This document shows, piece by piece, positions 55,112-63,544 of a stretch of 64,000 bases of DNA (its first letter is position 1; every line of letters starts with the position of its first letter). Source of the stretch: Tropicibacter oceani (GTDB taxonomy: Bacteria; Pseudomonadota; Alphaproteobacteria; Rhodobacterales; Rhodobacteraceae); assembly GCF_029958925.1 (NCBI RefSeq), contig NZ_CP124616.1, forward strand, positions 558,001 to 622,000, given 5' to 3'. The position numbers and the translations under genes were made by a program. The notes beneath the pieces were generated by a model, which made no database searches, was not told where the DNA came from, and saw nothing but the letters and a program-made list of their open reading frames with translations.

Positions 55112-56623
55112 TCACGCTGTGCCAAAGCGCTCTTTCATCGCACGTCGGTCGATCTTGCCGCTGTGCGACATCGGCAGGTCGGGGGCGATGACGATCTTGG
55201 CCGGCATCATGAAGGGCGGCAGGGTGGCGCGCAGGTGGTCGCGCACATGGCCGATCTTGTCCGCGCCCTGATCCAGGCCGTCGCCGTTCAACACCAGGAT
55301 CAGCCCCCGGGTCGGGCTACTTTCATCGGCCTGAAGCGCCACGGCCTGCCGGATGCCGTCCACCTGCACGGCGCTGCGCTCGATCTCGCCCAGCTCGATG
55401 CGGAACCCGTTGACCTTGACCTGGTTGTCGATGCGGCCGTGGATCTTCAGGCTGCCGGTTTCGTCCACTTCGCCGTGATCGCCGGTGCGATAGCTGCGCA
55501 TGCCCTGTACCATGCCGAAATTGGCGTTGTTCGGGTGGTCCAGCGGCCAATAACAGGTGCCGACCTGTGGGCCGACCAGCACGATTTCCCCCTGCCCGGT
55601 CAAGGCAAAGCCTTTGCCCGTGTCCACCAGCACCCGGCACCCCGATTGTTCGGGGCCCAGCGGCAGCGGCCCGGTTCCGGCCAGCGCCGCATCGCTCAGG
55701 ATATGCGAATGGGTGATGCAGGCGCATTCGGACGGGCCATAGGCATGGTGAATCTCGCAGCCGGGAAACCTGTCACGCAGCCGCAGCAGCAGCGACCGTT
55801 GCACCGCCTCGCCGCCGATCCAGAAGGCGCGCAGACGCGGCAGGGTCTGGGCGTTGAACTTGGGGTCCTCAAGCATCAGCGCGAAAAACGCCGGGGTGGC
55901 GGTCAGCGTGCCTGCCGGGGCCTTGGGGTGCGACAGCAACTGGTGGATGTTCGCACGCGGCGACAGGGTATTGGTGTGATCCAGCAGATACAGGCTGCGC
56001 CCGGCGAAAAGGGCGGTCCAGATGTCGCTCATGCTCATGTCAAAGGCCATGCTGGCGTGGCTGACATGGGCATCGGTGCCGCCGGCGGAGCCGGTGTTTT
56101 CGGGTTCAAACCAGTCGGACAGCGCGGCATAGCTGGCGCGGGTGGTCGGAATGCCCTTTGGCACCCCGGTCGACCCCGAGGTGAAGGTGACATAGAACAG
56201 CGCCTCTTCGTCCTTGGGATCAAGACGCAGATCTTCGAGAATGCGGTCGGACAGGCGGCCGGTGTCGATGGTGAACAGATCGGTCTGCAGGGCCTTGGGA
56301 TCGGTGCGCAGGACAACGCCGCAATTGCAGGTCTGGATGATCTGCGCGACACGGCCGGCCGGATAGGAAATATCGGCAAAGACAAAGCCACGCCCGGCAA
56401 AGGTGGCGGCCATCATGGCGGGCACCACGTCCATTTCCTTGTGTCCGTGGATCAACACCATGCCCTGCGGCGCGGTGCTGAGCGCGTGATAGATCGCCTG
56501 CGTGCGGCGACCCAGCCCCGCATAGCTCAGGCTGTCGCGCACACCGATCAGCGCGGTCTGGCCGGACCGGGTCTGGCAAAGGTCGATCAGGGTCTTGAAA
56601 CGGCTGGCAAGGGTCAAAGCCAT
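55112..56623 (-). CDS. stand-alone amino-acid adenylation enzyme (DltA-like), last in operon
   Basis: A 503-residue adenylate-forming enzyme that activates a carboxylate with ATP and loads it onto a carrier protein. A3 core FTSGSTGVPKG (about 147-157), A4 MAFDMSMSDIW with the Asp that contacts an amino group, A5 HAYGPSECACI, A7/A8 YRTGDHGE, and A10 SGKIDRR at the C-terminus. This pattern is that of amino-acid A domains (DltA and NRPS relatives) without PCP or condensation domains. The amino acid cannot be read with confidence. It starts 30 bases after the P450 stop; AAGGA upstream of the ATG. A plausible partner is the ACP at 59396. Confidence 0.88.
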   Translation of the reverse strand: MALTLASRFKTLIDLCQTRSGQTALIGVRDSLSYAGLGRRTQAIYHALSTAPQGMVLIHGHKEMDVVPAMMAATFAGRGFVFADISYPAGRVAQIIQTCNCGVVLRTDPKALQTDLFTIDTGRLSDRILEDLRLDPKDEEALFYVTFTSGSTGVPKGIPTTRASYAALSDWFEPENTGSAGGTDAHVSHASMAFDMSMSDIWTALFAGRSLYLLDHTNTLSPRANIHQLLSHPKAPAGTLTATPAFFALMLEDPKFNAQTLPRLRAFWIGGEAVQRSLLLRLRDRFPGCEIHHAYGPSECACITHSHILSDAALAGTGPLPLGPEQSGCRVLVDTGKGFALTGQGEIVLVGPQVGTCYWPLDHPNNANFGMVQGMRSYRTGDHGEVDETGSLKIHGRIDNQVKVNGFRIELGEIERSAVQVDGIRQAVALQADESSPTRGLILVLNGDGLDQGADKIGHVRDHLRATLPPFMMPAKIVIAPDLPMSHSGKIDRRAMKERFGTA

Positions 56624-56653
56624 GGCAAAGGTCCTTTTGGGCGTGACATTCGG

Positions 56654-57940
56654 TCAACGCGGGGTGGCAACAAGGGTGACGGGGCCGCGCGGTTCAAGGT
56701 TCACGCGGAACATCGGGGCAAGATCCCCGGCGCGGGTCGTCGGGTTGGGGGCAAGGCGCAGCGCAAGCGCGACGCCCGACAGGGCAAAGGTCAGCTGCTG
56801 GTTCACAAGGTTGGTGCCGGGGCAGATGCGCGGGCCGATGCCAAAGGGGAAATAGCTGCCCTTGGGCTGTTTCTGCCCGGGGGCAAAGCGCGCGGGATCA
56901 AAGCGCAGGGCCTCGGGCCAATCCGGTCCGCGCTGCACCAGCCAGGGCGAAAACAGCACCGTATCCCCCGGGGTCAGGGTATGGCCGTCGACCGCGATTT
57001 CGGTTTTCACCTGCCGTTCGATAAAGGCCATGACAGGGCGCAGGCGCTGAGCCTCGCGGATGCTGGCAAAGGCCAGGGGCGTGTCGACCACGCGGCGCGG
57101 GTCCAACGCCCATGGCTTGGCCTCTTGGTGCAACGCGTCCTGCAGGGCCGCGTCCTCGGCGATCTGAACCAGCGCCCAGAACAGTGACAATGCGTTGATA
57201 TGCAGGCTGGCGACCAGCAGCCCGCCGACAGTGGCACGCAGCGCATCGGTCTGGTCCGCGTCACCGGCGCGCGCCAACACATGGCTGGCGATGCTGTCGG
57301 GGCCATGTTCCCCCGCGATGCGCTGCATGACCTGTGCGTAGTGGTCCAGAATGCCTTGCGGCGCGGCGCCGACCGGGTCGGACAAAAGCGCCAGAAAGCT
57401 GGCGTTCAGCCGGTGCACCAGGTCGCGCGACACCGCATCCAGCGCGCGCTGGCCGATCAGCGGCTCGCAAATCGCGCGGGTCGCCCAGGCGATGCAGTGT
57501 TCCAGCAGGGGCAGATCGGGGCGGGTGTGCAGATCGGTGACAAGGGCCTGCGTCGCCTGCGCCAAGGGCCGCTGGAACCACGTCTTGGACAGGCCAAGGA
57601 TCTGCGTCATCTCGCGCCGCATGGTGTCCCATTCCTGGCCCGCGCGGGCGGTCAGCAAGGTCGGCCCCAGAACGGCGCGGGTCAGCGACACGCCGGAATG
57701 CGGGTCGTCCACGTCCTTGTGAAAGGCATCCGGGTTGTCCTGCCACAGCGCCGCATGGGCGGCCCGGCCCAGCACCGTCATGCGCCGCCCGCCGGGCAAC
57801 AGCAGCGTGACCACCGGCCCGTGCTGGCGCACCGCGCGTTCGGCGATCTTGATCAGGCCCAGCGTGGCGAACTGGCCTTCGCTGACCGGCATTTCGGGCG
57901 GGGCCAGCCCCGGTTTGTCGATCACCTCAGTCATGGACAT
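56654..57940 (-). CDS. cytochrome P450, first
   Basis: A 428-residue P450 with no N-terminal membrane helix. The K-helix EAQR is at 296-299 and the haem-binding FGIGPRICPG has Cys373. The I-helix reads VASLHINALSLFW at about 243-255, where the usual acidic residue and Thr of the oxygen-activation pair are replaced by His-Ile. This suggests unusual chemistry, or substrate-assisted proton delivery. It is 14 bases overlapped by the end of the preceding adenylation gene (57927), with AGGAG upstream of the ATG at 57940. The redox partners are not in the window. It could act on a carrier-bound amino acid or acyl chain. Confidence 0.88.
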   Translation of the reverse strand: MSMTEVIDKPGLAPPEMPVSEGQFATLGLIKIAERAVRQHGPVVTLLLPGGRRMTVLGRAAHAALWQDNPDAFHKDVDDPHSGVSLTRAVLGPTLLTARAGQEWDTMRREMTQILGLSKTWFQRPLAQATQALVTDLHTRPDLPLLEHCIAWATRAICEPLIGQRALDAVSRDLVHRLNASFLALLSDPVGAAPQGILDHYAQVMQRIAGEHGPDSIASHVLARAGDADQTDALRATVGGLLVASLHINALSLFWALVQIAEDAALQDALHQEAKPWALDPRRVVDTPLAFASIREAQRLRPVMAFIERQVKTEIAVDGHTLTPGDTVLFSPWLVQRGPDWPEALRFDPARFAPGQKQPKGSYFPFGIGPRICPGTNLVNQQLTFALSGVALALRLAPNPTTRAGDLAPMFRVNLEPRGPVTLVATPR

Positions 57941-59396
57941 AGCGCAAATCTCCTGCGTGGGCCGCGGCCATGAAGGTGCCTCGGTCAAGCTTGGTGTTGT
58001 GGTTGAATTGCAGATCGCGGCAGCCGAACCAGAACCGCGGCACCATGTAGGCAGGCAGATCGGTGGCCATGCGGCGCGCAAGGCTGGCCAGCCCGTCGGC
58101 GCAATCAGGCCCGCTGACATAGGCGTTCAGCGCCCGGTACGACCCGCGCAGCTTGTGCGGATCGACGACAGCCGCCTGCACACCCTGCAGGGCGCGGATC
58201 TGGGCCTCGATCTCGTTCAGGTCGATGCGGATGCCCTGCAGCTTGATCTCGCGGTCGGCGCGGCCCTGAAAGTACCACAGACCGTCCGCGCCCTGATGGC
58301 CGATGTCGCCGGTGCGATAGCGGTTCGGCGCGGGAAAGGCGGCGGCCTGCTTGTCGGGCAGCCCGACATAGCCGGGGCCAACCGGCGCACCGCAGATGGT
58401 GATCTGCCCCTGTTCCAGCACCAGCGAACAGCCCCGGCGCGGCGCGCCGATAGGCAAGGGGCGCTCAGCCACCAGGTGATCGTCGGTGATCTCGACCGAG
58501 GTCACCGCCACCGTGCATTCCGTCGGCCCGTAGGTGTTGATCACCCGTGCGCCGGGGAACCGTTGGCGCAGGTCGACCACCAGATGTTTCGGCAGGATCT
58601 CTCCGCAGAACAGGAACAGACGCAGGTCGGGCATGTTCTGGCCGTTGAACTGCTTGTCCCGCATGTAGAACTGGATGGCCGACGGCGTCGATATCCACAG
58701 CCCCGCCCCATGCGCGGCGTAGCGGTCGATATACTTGCGCGAGTTGATGAAGTCGCCGTGATCAAGAACCGAGATCGGAATCCGGCGCAGCCAGCTTGTC
58801 CACAGCTCGAACAGGGAGACGTCGAAACAATAGCGCACGTTGCCCGTCACCGCGCGCAGCGGCACGTCGGGCAACAGCCCGCCGCGCAGCCAGTCGACAA
58901 AACCTGCAAGGTTGTCATAGCTGACGCGGATACCCTTGGGTTGCCCCGAGGTGCCGGACGAGAACATGATATAGGCCGTATCCCGGCCCGCGCGCGGCAC
59001 CGGGGAGAACCCCGGCAGGCTTTCGTCAAAATCGGTCACATCGCGTTGCGGCACACCGGGATCATCCGTCAACGCGGCGGTCCCGGCGCCCAGCATCAGA
59101 CCGACACCGGCCTTGGCGGCAGCATCGCGGATGCGCTGCACCGGCAGGTCGGGTTCGATCGGGATCAGGGGGCGGCCCGCCAGCAGGCAGGCCCAGTAGG
59201 CCACCAGATAGCTGGCATGCTTGTGCCCCCGGATCATCACCGGGGACCGATCCCCGGCCAGCTCTGCCGCAAGGGCAGAGGACCGGCCGTGCAGCTGGTC
59301 AAAACTGAGGTCCCCGGCGTCATGCAGGCAGGCCGGTGCCGAAACCCCGGCAAAGCCCGCATGGATTCGTGCCAGAAAATCGGCGGCCCCTTGCAT
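57927..59396 (-). CDS. stand-alone amino-acid adenylation enzyme, second
   Basis: A 489-residue adenylate-forming enzyme. A3 MFSSGTSGQPKG (about 155-166), A4 YCFDVSLFELW with the amino-contacting Asp, A5 NTYGPTECTVA, A7 RYRTGDIG, and C-terminal FNHNTKLDRG. The retained Asp suggests an amino-acid substrate. The start is the ATG at 59396, which overlaps the ACP stop (TGATG), so the two are coupled and the ACP is likely its carrier. It may activate a different amino acid from the enzyme at 55112. Confidence 0.88.
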   Translation of the reverse strand: MQGAADFLARIHAGFAGVSAPACLHDAGDLSFDQLHGRSSALAAELAGDRSPVMIRGHKHASYLVAYWACLLAGRPLIPIEPDLPVQRIRDAAAKAGVGLMLGAGTAALTDDPGVPQRDVTDFDESLPGFSPVPRAGRDTAYIMFSSGTSGQPKGIRVSYDNLAGFVDWLRGGLLPDVPLRAVTGNVRYCFDVSLFELWTSWLRRIPISVLDHGDFINSRKYIDRYAAHGAGLWISTPSAIQFYMRDKQFNGQNMPDLRLFLFCGEILPKHLVVDLRQRFPGARVINTYGPTECTVAVTSVEITDDHLVAERPLPIGAPRRGCSLVLEQGQITICGAPVGPGYVGLPDKQAAAFPAPNRYRTGDIGHQGADGLWYFQGRADREIKLQGIRIDLNEIEAQIRALQGVQAAVVDPHKLRGSYRALNAYVSGPDCADGLASLARRMATDLPAYMVPRFWFGCRDLQFNHNTKLDRGTFMAAAHAGDLRYVHD

Positions 59397-59659
59397 CACG
59401 CAGGCTCGGCGATCTGGACGCGGGCAGCGATGTAATCGCAGACCGAGCCGACGGATTTGAATTCCTCGTAGGAAATCGACGCCTGGTCGATGACCAGGCC
59501 TTCGACGCTGTCCTCGAGCTGCATGATCAGTTCCAGCATCAGACCGCTGTCCATCCCCAGGTCGGTTTCCAGCAGGGTGTCTTCGGTCAACTGCTCGGCA
59601 GACTGGAATTCAAGGATGTCGCGGATGGCTTCGACGACTTGGGCAAAATGGGCTTTCAT
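59396..59659 (-). CDS. discrete acyl/peptidyl carrier protein
   Basis: An 87-residue carrier protein with the phosphopantetheine site at Ser38 in DLGMDSGLMLELI. The normal four-helix carrier length is present. It will be loaded by the Sfp-type transferase at 48748. Position between the second P450 and the adenylation gene (TGATG overlap) suggests it is the carrier for the operon. The residue after the Ser is Gly where Leu is usual. GGAA is upstream of the ATG. Confidence 0.9.
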   Translation of the reverse strand: MKAHFAQVVEAIRDILEFQSAEQLTEDTLLETDLGMDSGLMLELIMQLEDSVEGLVIDQASISYEEFKSVGSVCDYIAARVQIAEPA

Positions 59660-59691
59660 GGGTCAGGTTCCTTGTGTTGCGGTTTGGGGGA

Positions 59692-61071
59692 TCAGGGGCG
59701 CGGAACGGCGGTCAGAACGCCGCCGTCCTCGCGCGGTTCAAGCAGGACGCGGTAGGTGGGCTGCCAATAGGACGCCAGCGTCTGGCGCGGGATCGACAGG
59801 CTGAGACGGTCACAGATCAGCGTGATCGACCGGGCAATCTGGTTCAGCGCAAGGTTCGATCCGATGCAGGCGCGGTGGCCCAGCCCAAACGGGAACCAGC
59901 GCGTCAGGTCGACCCGTTCGCCATTGGTGAACCGGGTCAGGTCATAGTTCATCGGATCGGGCCAGTCGCGCGGATCGCGGTGCACGATCCAGGGCGAAAA
60001 CACGACCGTGGTGCCGCGCGGAATGGACAGCCCGTTCAGGTCCAGATCGGCGGTTGCCTTGCGTTCGATAAAGGGCAGGACCGGGTTGATGCGCAGGGCT
60101 TCGCGCACGGCCGCCAGGGCCACGGGGGCCGTGTTCAGATGCCAGGGCGCGTCCTTGCCCTGCCGCGCTTCGGCGGCGACGGCGGCGGCGGCCTGCGGGT
60201 GCTGGGCCAGCTTCATCATGGTCCAGAACATCCCAAGCGAGTTGTTGTGCACCGTCGCCGCCAGCGCGCCGATCAGGATGGGCTGCAGGTCTGCCACGAC
60301 CTCGGGCGCGGCCTCGGAGCCGCGCGGTACCCCGCGCAGGTCCAAAAGGTGGCCCACCATGGTATCGTCGCCGGGGCGGCACAGGCGGATGGCGCAATGC
60401 ACCAGCTGCCCCAGCCGCGCGCGCATTTTCAGCAGCTGGTCGTCGTTCAGCAGCGCCGCGCGGTCCTTGCCCGGGGATTCCTGGACCAGGTGAAACATGC
60501 ACTGGCGCAGCGCATTCACCAGATCCAGCACCATGTCGTCGGTAAAGCTGAACCCAAGCACCGGGTGCGCCACCGTCTGCGCCGACCAGGTTCCGCAAAC
60601 GCTCCAAAGCGAGGGGCGGTCCGGGTCGGTGCGCGACAGGCTTTCGATCATCTGCTCGGCCGCGGCCTCGACCGCCTCGGCGTAGGAATGCATCTTGTAG
60701 CGCATCAGCGGGGCGAACTGGGCGCGCATGTCCTCCCATTCCGCACCTTCGCGGGCGGTGGTCAGGTTGTTGTCCAGCAACATCCGCGCAAGCGAGGCCG
60801 GAGCGGGATAGTCGTCCACGTCCTTGACCAGCTGCCGCGAATGCCGCCGCCATGCGTCACCAAAGCCCGCTTCGCCCAGCAGCACCTTGTTGCCGTCCCG
60901 GTCAAAGCGCAGGTTCAGCACCGGGCCGTGTTTGCGCGCCGCCATCTGGACCGAGCGCAGAAACCCGATCGAGGCGTAATGGTCGCTGTCCATCGAGATC
61001 TGCGGCAGATCGGCGATACAGCGCGCGGCACCCGTGGTCAGGCTGCGCGGTCTTTCCCGAAGGGTCAGCAT
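59692..61071 (-). CDS. cytochrome P450, second
   Basis: A 459-residue P450 paralogous to the one at 56654. EALR (K-helix) is at 324-327, haem Cys402 in FGLGHRACIG. The I-helix reads AATVHNNSLGMFW at about 271-283, where the acid-alcohol pair is replaced by His-Asn, as the first P450 has His-Ile. The shared H-x-N and L-x-x-FW pattern shows both belong to the same unusual subgroup. The start is the ATG at 61071 with AGGAGG 9 bases upstream; an upstream extension overlaps the ligase gene and lacks P450 features. The ACP follows after 32 bases. Confidence 0.88.
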   Translation of the reverse strand: MLTLRERPRSLTTGAARCIADLPQISMDSDHYASIGFLRSVQMAARKHGPVLNLRFDRDGNKVLLGEAGFGDAWRRHSRQLVKDVDDYPAPASLARMLLDNNLTTAREGAEWEDMRAQFAPLMRYKMHSYAEAVEAAAEQMIESLSRTDPDRPSLWSVCGTWSAQTVAHPVLGFSFTDDMVLDLVNALRQCMFHLVQESPGKDRAALLNDDQLLKMRARLGQLVHCAIRLCRPGDDTMVGHLLDLRGVPRGSEAAPEVVADLQPILIGALAATVHNNSLGMFWTMMKLAQHPQAAAAVAAEARQGKDAPWHLNTAPVALAAVREALRINPVLPFIERKATADLDLNGLSIPRGTTVVFSPWIVHRDPRDWPDPMNYDLTRFTNGERVDLTRWFPFGLGHRACIGSNLALNQIARSITLICDRLSLSIPRQTLASYWQPTYRVLLEPREDGGVLTAVPRP

Positions 61072-61085
61072 CGTTTCGGTCCTCC

Positions 61086-62597
61086 TCAGGCCAGTTCGTC
61101 GATCAGGGAATTGCGGTCGATCTTGCCATTCGCGTTGCGGGCAAAGGCTTCGCGGATTTCCACCCGGCGCGGCACCGCGATGCTTTCCAGGTGCTGGGCG
61201 CACCAGTCGCGCAGCTCCTTGGGATCGGGGGACATGCCCGGTTTCAGCGTCACCAGCGCGTGCAGCTGGTGGCCCTGCACCTTGTCGGGGCGTCCGACGA
61301 CAACTGCCTCGGACACCGCCGGGTGCATCAGCAGGGCGTCCTCGACCTCTTTCGGGGCGACCTTTTCACCGCGGATCTTCAGCACGTCGTCGGACCGGGC
61401 GATGAAATACAGGTATCCTTCGGGGTCCAGCCGGCACAGATCGCCGGTGTTCAGCACGAATTCACCGGGGAACTTGCCGGGGCGCAGGCGCTGTGCGGTC
61501 TTTTCGGGGTTGTTCCAATAGCCCTTCATCACCGTTGCGCCGCGGATCACCAGGGTGCCGGTTGCGTCGCGATAGTGCCTTTGGCCTTCGCTGTCCTCGA
61601 CCCACATTTCGGTGTTGGGGATGGCGATGCCGACGCTACCCTTGCGGCGCTCCAACTGGTCAGGCGGCAGATAGGTGCAGCGATGGCATTCGGTCAGCCC
61701 GTACATCGAGAACACCGTCGCCTGCGAAAAGATTTCCCGAAGCTGGTCGATGACGCGCGGGTGCAGCGCCGCGGCGGTCGAGGAAATCAGCCGGATCCCC
61801 GAGAAATCGAACCGGTCGGCCAGCGCCGAGATCAGCGGCGCCATGGTGGGCACCAGGGGGAAACAGGTCGCGCCGGACTTCACCAGCCGGTCCAGCGTGA
61901 ACAGCGGGCTGGCAAAGTTGCGTTCGATCACCACGGTCGCGCCGACCAGCGCGCCCATGGTCAACTGGTGCATGCCATAGTCAAAGGTCAGCGGGATGGT
62001 CACAAAGATGCGATCGTCTTCGGTGTACCCCAGGTAGGTACAGACCGACCGCGCGGCGGCCGTCAGGTTCTGATGGCTCAGCATTACGCCCTTGGGGTGC
62101 CCGGTCGAACCGCTGGTGTAGATCATGCAGCCCAGATCCTGGTCGATCACCCGGCCCGCGCAGGGCGCCGGGCCGTCGGCCGTGATCTCGCCGGGGGCGT
62201 GCAGGCTGATCACCGCCGGGTTCAGGTCGGCGGGCAGGGCCACGTGCACCTCGTCTGTCAGTGCCTCGTCGGCAATGACGGCGGCGGGGGTGCAATCGCC
62301 CAGGATAAAGCCCAGCTTGTCGGTCTTGGTCTCGACGCTTAGCGGGGTGACAACCGCCCCGGCATAGACCGCGCCCCAATAGGCACGGGCAAAATCGACC
62401 GAGTTTTCCAGCAGCAGGATGACCCGGTCTCCGGGCTGAACGCCCAGCGTCTGCAGCCGGCGGGCGATGGCCACGGCCTCTTGGCGCAGGGCGCCATAGG
62501 TCAGGCTGATGCGGGTGTCCTGCACCGCCACATGATCGGCGCGGCGCGCGGCGCTGTGGTCCAGGTGCTGGTAAAGGAACAGGTGATGGGGGATCAT
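61086..62597 (-). CDS. acyl-CoA/acyl-ACP ligase (AMP-forming)
   Basis: A 503-residue adenylate-forming ligase of the acyl-CoA synthetase type. AMP-binding IYTSGSTGHPKGV (about 159-171), YGLTECHR (about 295-302), and C-terminal domain with GDLCRLDPEGYLYFIARSDD and the catalytic Lys in NGKIDR. It would activate a fatty or aryl acid for transfer to CoA or the ACP. The ATG at 62597 overlaps the stop of the KASIII-like gene by ATGA, with AAGGA nearby. The acid is unknown; the long pocket is not readable from sequence. Confidence 0.88.
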   Translation of the reverse strand: MIPHHLFLYQHLDHSAARRADHVAVQDTRISLTYGALRQEAVAIARRLQTLGVQPGDRVILLLENSVDFARAYWGAVYAGAVVTPLSVETKTDKLGFILGDCTPAAVIADEALTDEVHVALPADLNPAVISLHAPGEITADGPAPCAGRVIDQDLGCMIYTSGSTGHPKGVMLSHQNLTAAARSVCTYLGYTEDDRIFVTIPLTFDYGMHQLTMGALVGATVVIERNFASPLFTLDRLVKSGATCFPLVPTMAPLISALADRFDFSGIRLISSTAAALHPRVIDQLREIFSQATVFSMYGLTECHRCTYLPPDQLERRKGSVGIAIPNTEMWVEDSEGQRHYRDATGTLVIRGATVMKGYWNNPEKTAQRLRPGKFPGEFVLNTGDLCRLDPEGYLYFIARSDDVLKIRGEKVAPKEVEDALLMHPAVSEAVVVGRPDKVQGHQLHALVTLKPGMSPDPKELRDWCAQHLESIAVPRRVEIREAFARNANGKIDRNSLIDELA

Positions 62598-63544
62598 GCG
62601 CATTGGTCCTTGGTGAGGATGATCGCCGCGTAAGAGCCGGTCATGCCCGCGGCAAAAGAGAGGACATTCAGTGGCCTGTCATTGGCCGGAACCGCCTGAA
62701 GCCAGGTGTCGTAGTTGATGAAAAGATCGCCGCAAAAGCAGTGGCCGATGCGGGACAGGTTCTGTTTGATCACCCGTTCGCCGGGAATGCCCAGCTGGGC
62801 GGCGACCCGGTTGAAGGTGAAGGGCGACAGATGCGTCGGCAGGATCACGTCGATGTCGTCCGCTGTCAGCCCGGCCTCGTCCAGGACGGTCTGCACCGCG
62901 CGGGTCATGGTCGGGATGAAGGCCTGGTCATAGCTGGCGGCCAAGTCCCTGTCGGCCTTGGCCAGCGGCTGGCAGACGCCTTCGAAAACCCCTGCGGTGG
63001 TGGCCGCAACCCGTGTGCCGCCCTGCCCTGCCCCGGCGCGCAGATAGACCGCGCTTGCCAGTTCCCCGAACAGTCCGTTGTTGTCGGCATAGTTGAGCAG
63101 TTCGAAAAAGCACTTTTCCCCGGTCAGAAGAACGATGTTCGCGGGCCGGTCGCCGGGCAGCGTTCGCAGCATCTGCATCGCCATGATGGCGCTGGCGCAA
63201 GATCCGTGGGTGACGGACAGCACTTCGGGCGTACTGTCGAACACCTGGGCCGCGATCTGCGACAGGGTTTCCTGTTCAAGGGGCAGCGCGGTGTTCAGCG
63301 CGTGGCAATAGACAAGATAGTCGACCGTGCCGCGCAACTCCGTGCTTTGATCGGCCAGACGCTGCGCGGACAGGCGCAGCCCCTCGGCCAGCGACATCTT
63401 TGGATGCAGGGCCGTCGATTGCAGCCCGAACATCCGGTCAAAGATGCGGTGCGTGCGCTGTGACCAGCCATAGGCCTCGCCCAGCGTGGCAAGGTCGGGA
63501 AAGCTCGCGCAGTCCATGGTATGGGCGATCCGGACCAGTTCCAT
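62594..63544 (-). CDS. KASIII-like thiolase-fold enzyme
   Basis: A 316-residue thiolase-fold protein of the FabH superfamily, likely a condensing or acyl-transfer enzyme for the operon. The nucleophile Cys116 is in THGSCASA and the His238 in LPTHLSPFTFNRV. Where FabH has Asn in GNTSAAS, this protein has GHC at 267-269 (RIGHCFCGD), so the triad is Cys-His-His/Cys rather than Cys-His-Asn. Start is the ATG at 63544, just after the neighbouring stop (TGATG) with GGAGG 7 bases upstream. It may form a pair with the partial neighbour. Confidence 0.82.
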   Translation of the reverse strand: MELVRIAHTMDCASFPDLATLGEAYGWSQRTHRIFDRMFGLQSTALHPKMSLAEGLRLSAQRLADQSTELRGTVDYLVYCHALNTALPLEQETLSQIAAQVFDSTPEVLSVTHGSCASAIMAMQMLRTLPGDRPANIVLLTGEKCFFELLNYADNNGLFGELASAVYLRAGAGQGGTRVAATTAGVFEGVCQPLAKADRDLAASYDQAFIPTMTRAVQTVLDEAGLTADDIDVILPTHLSPFTFNRVAAQLGIPGERVIKQNLSRIGHCFCGDLFINYDTWLQAVPANDRPLNVLSFAAGMTGSYAAIILTKDQCA

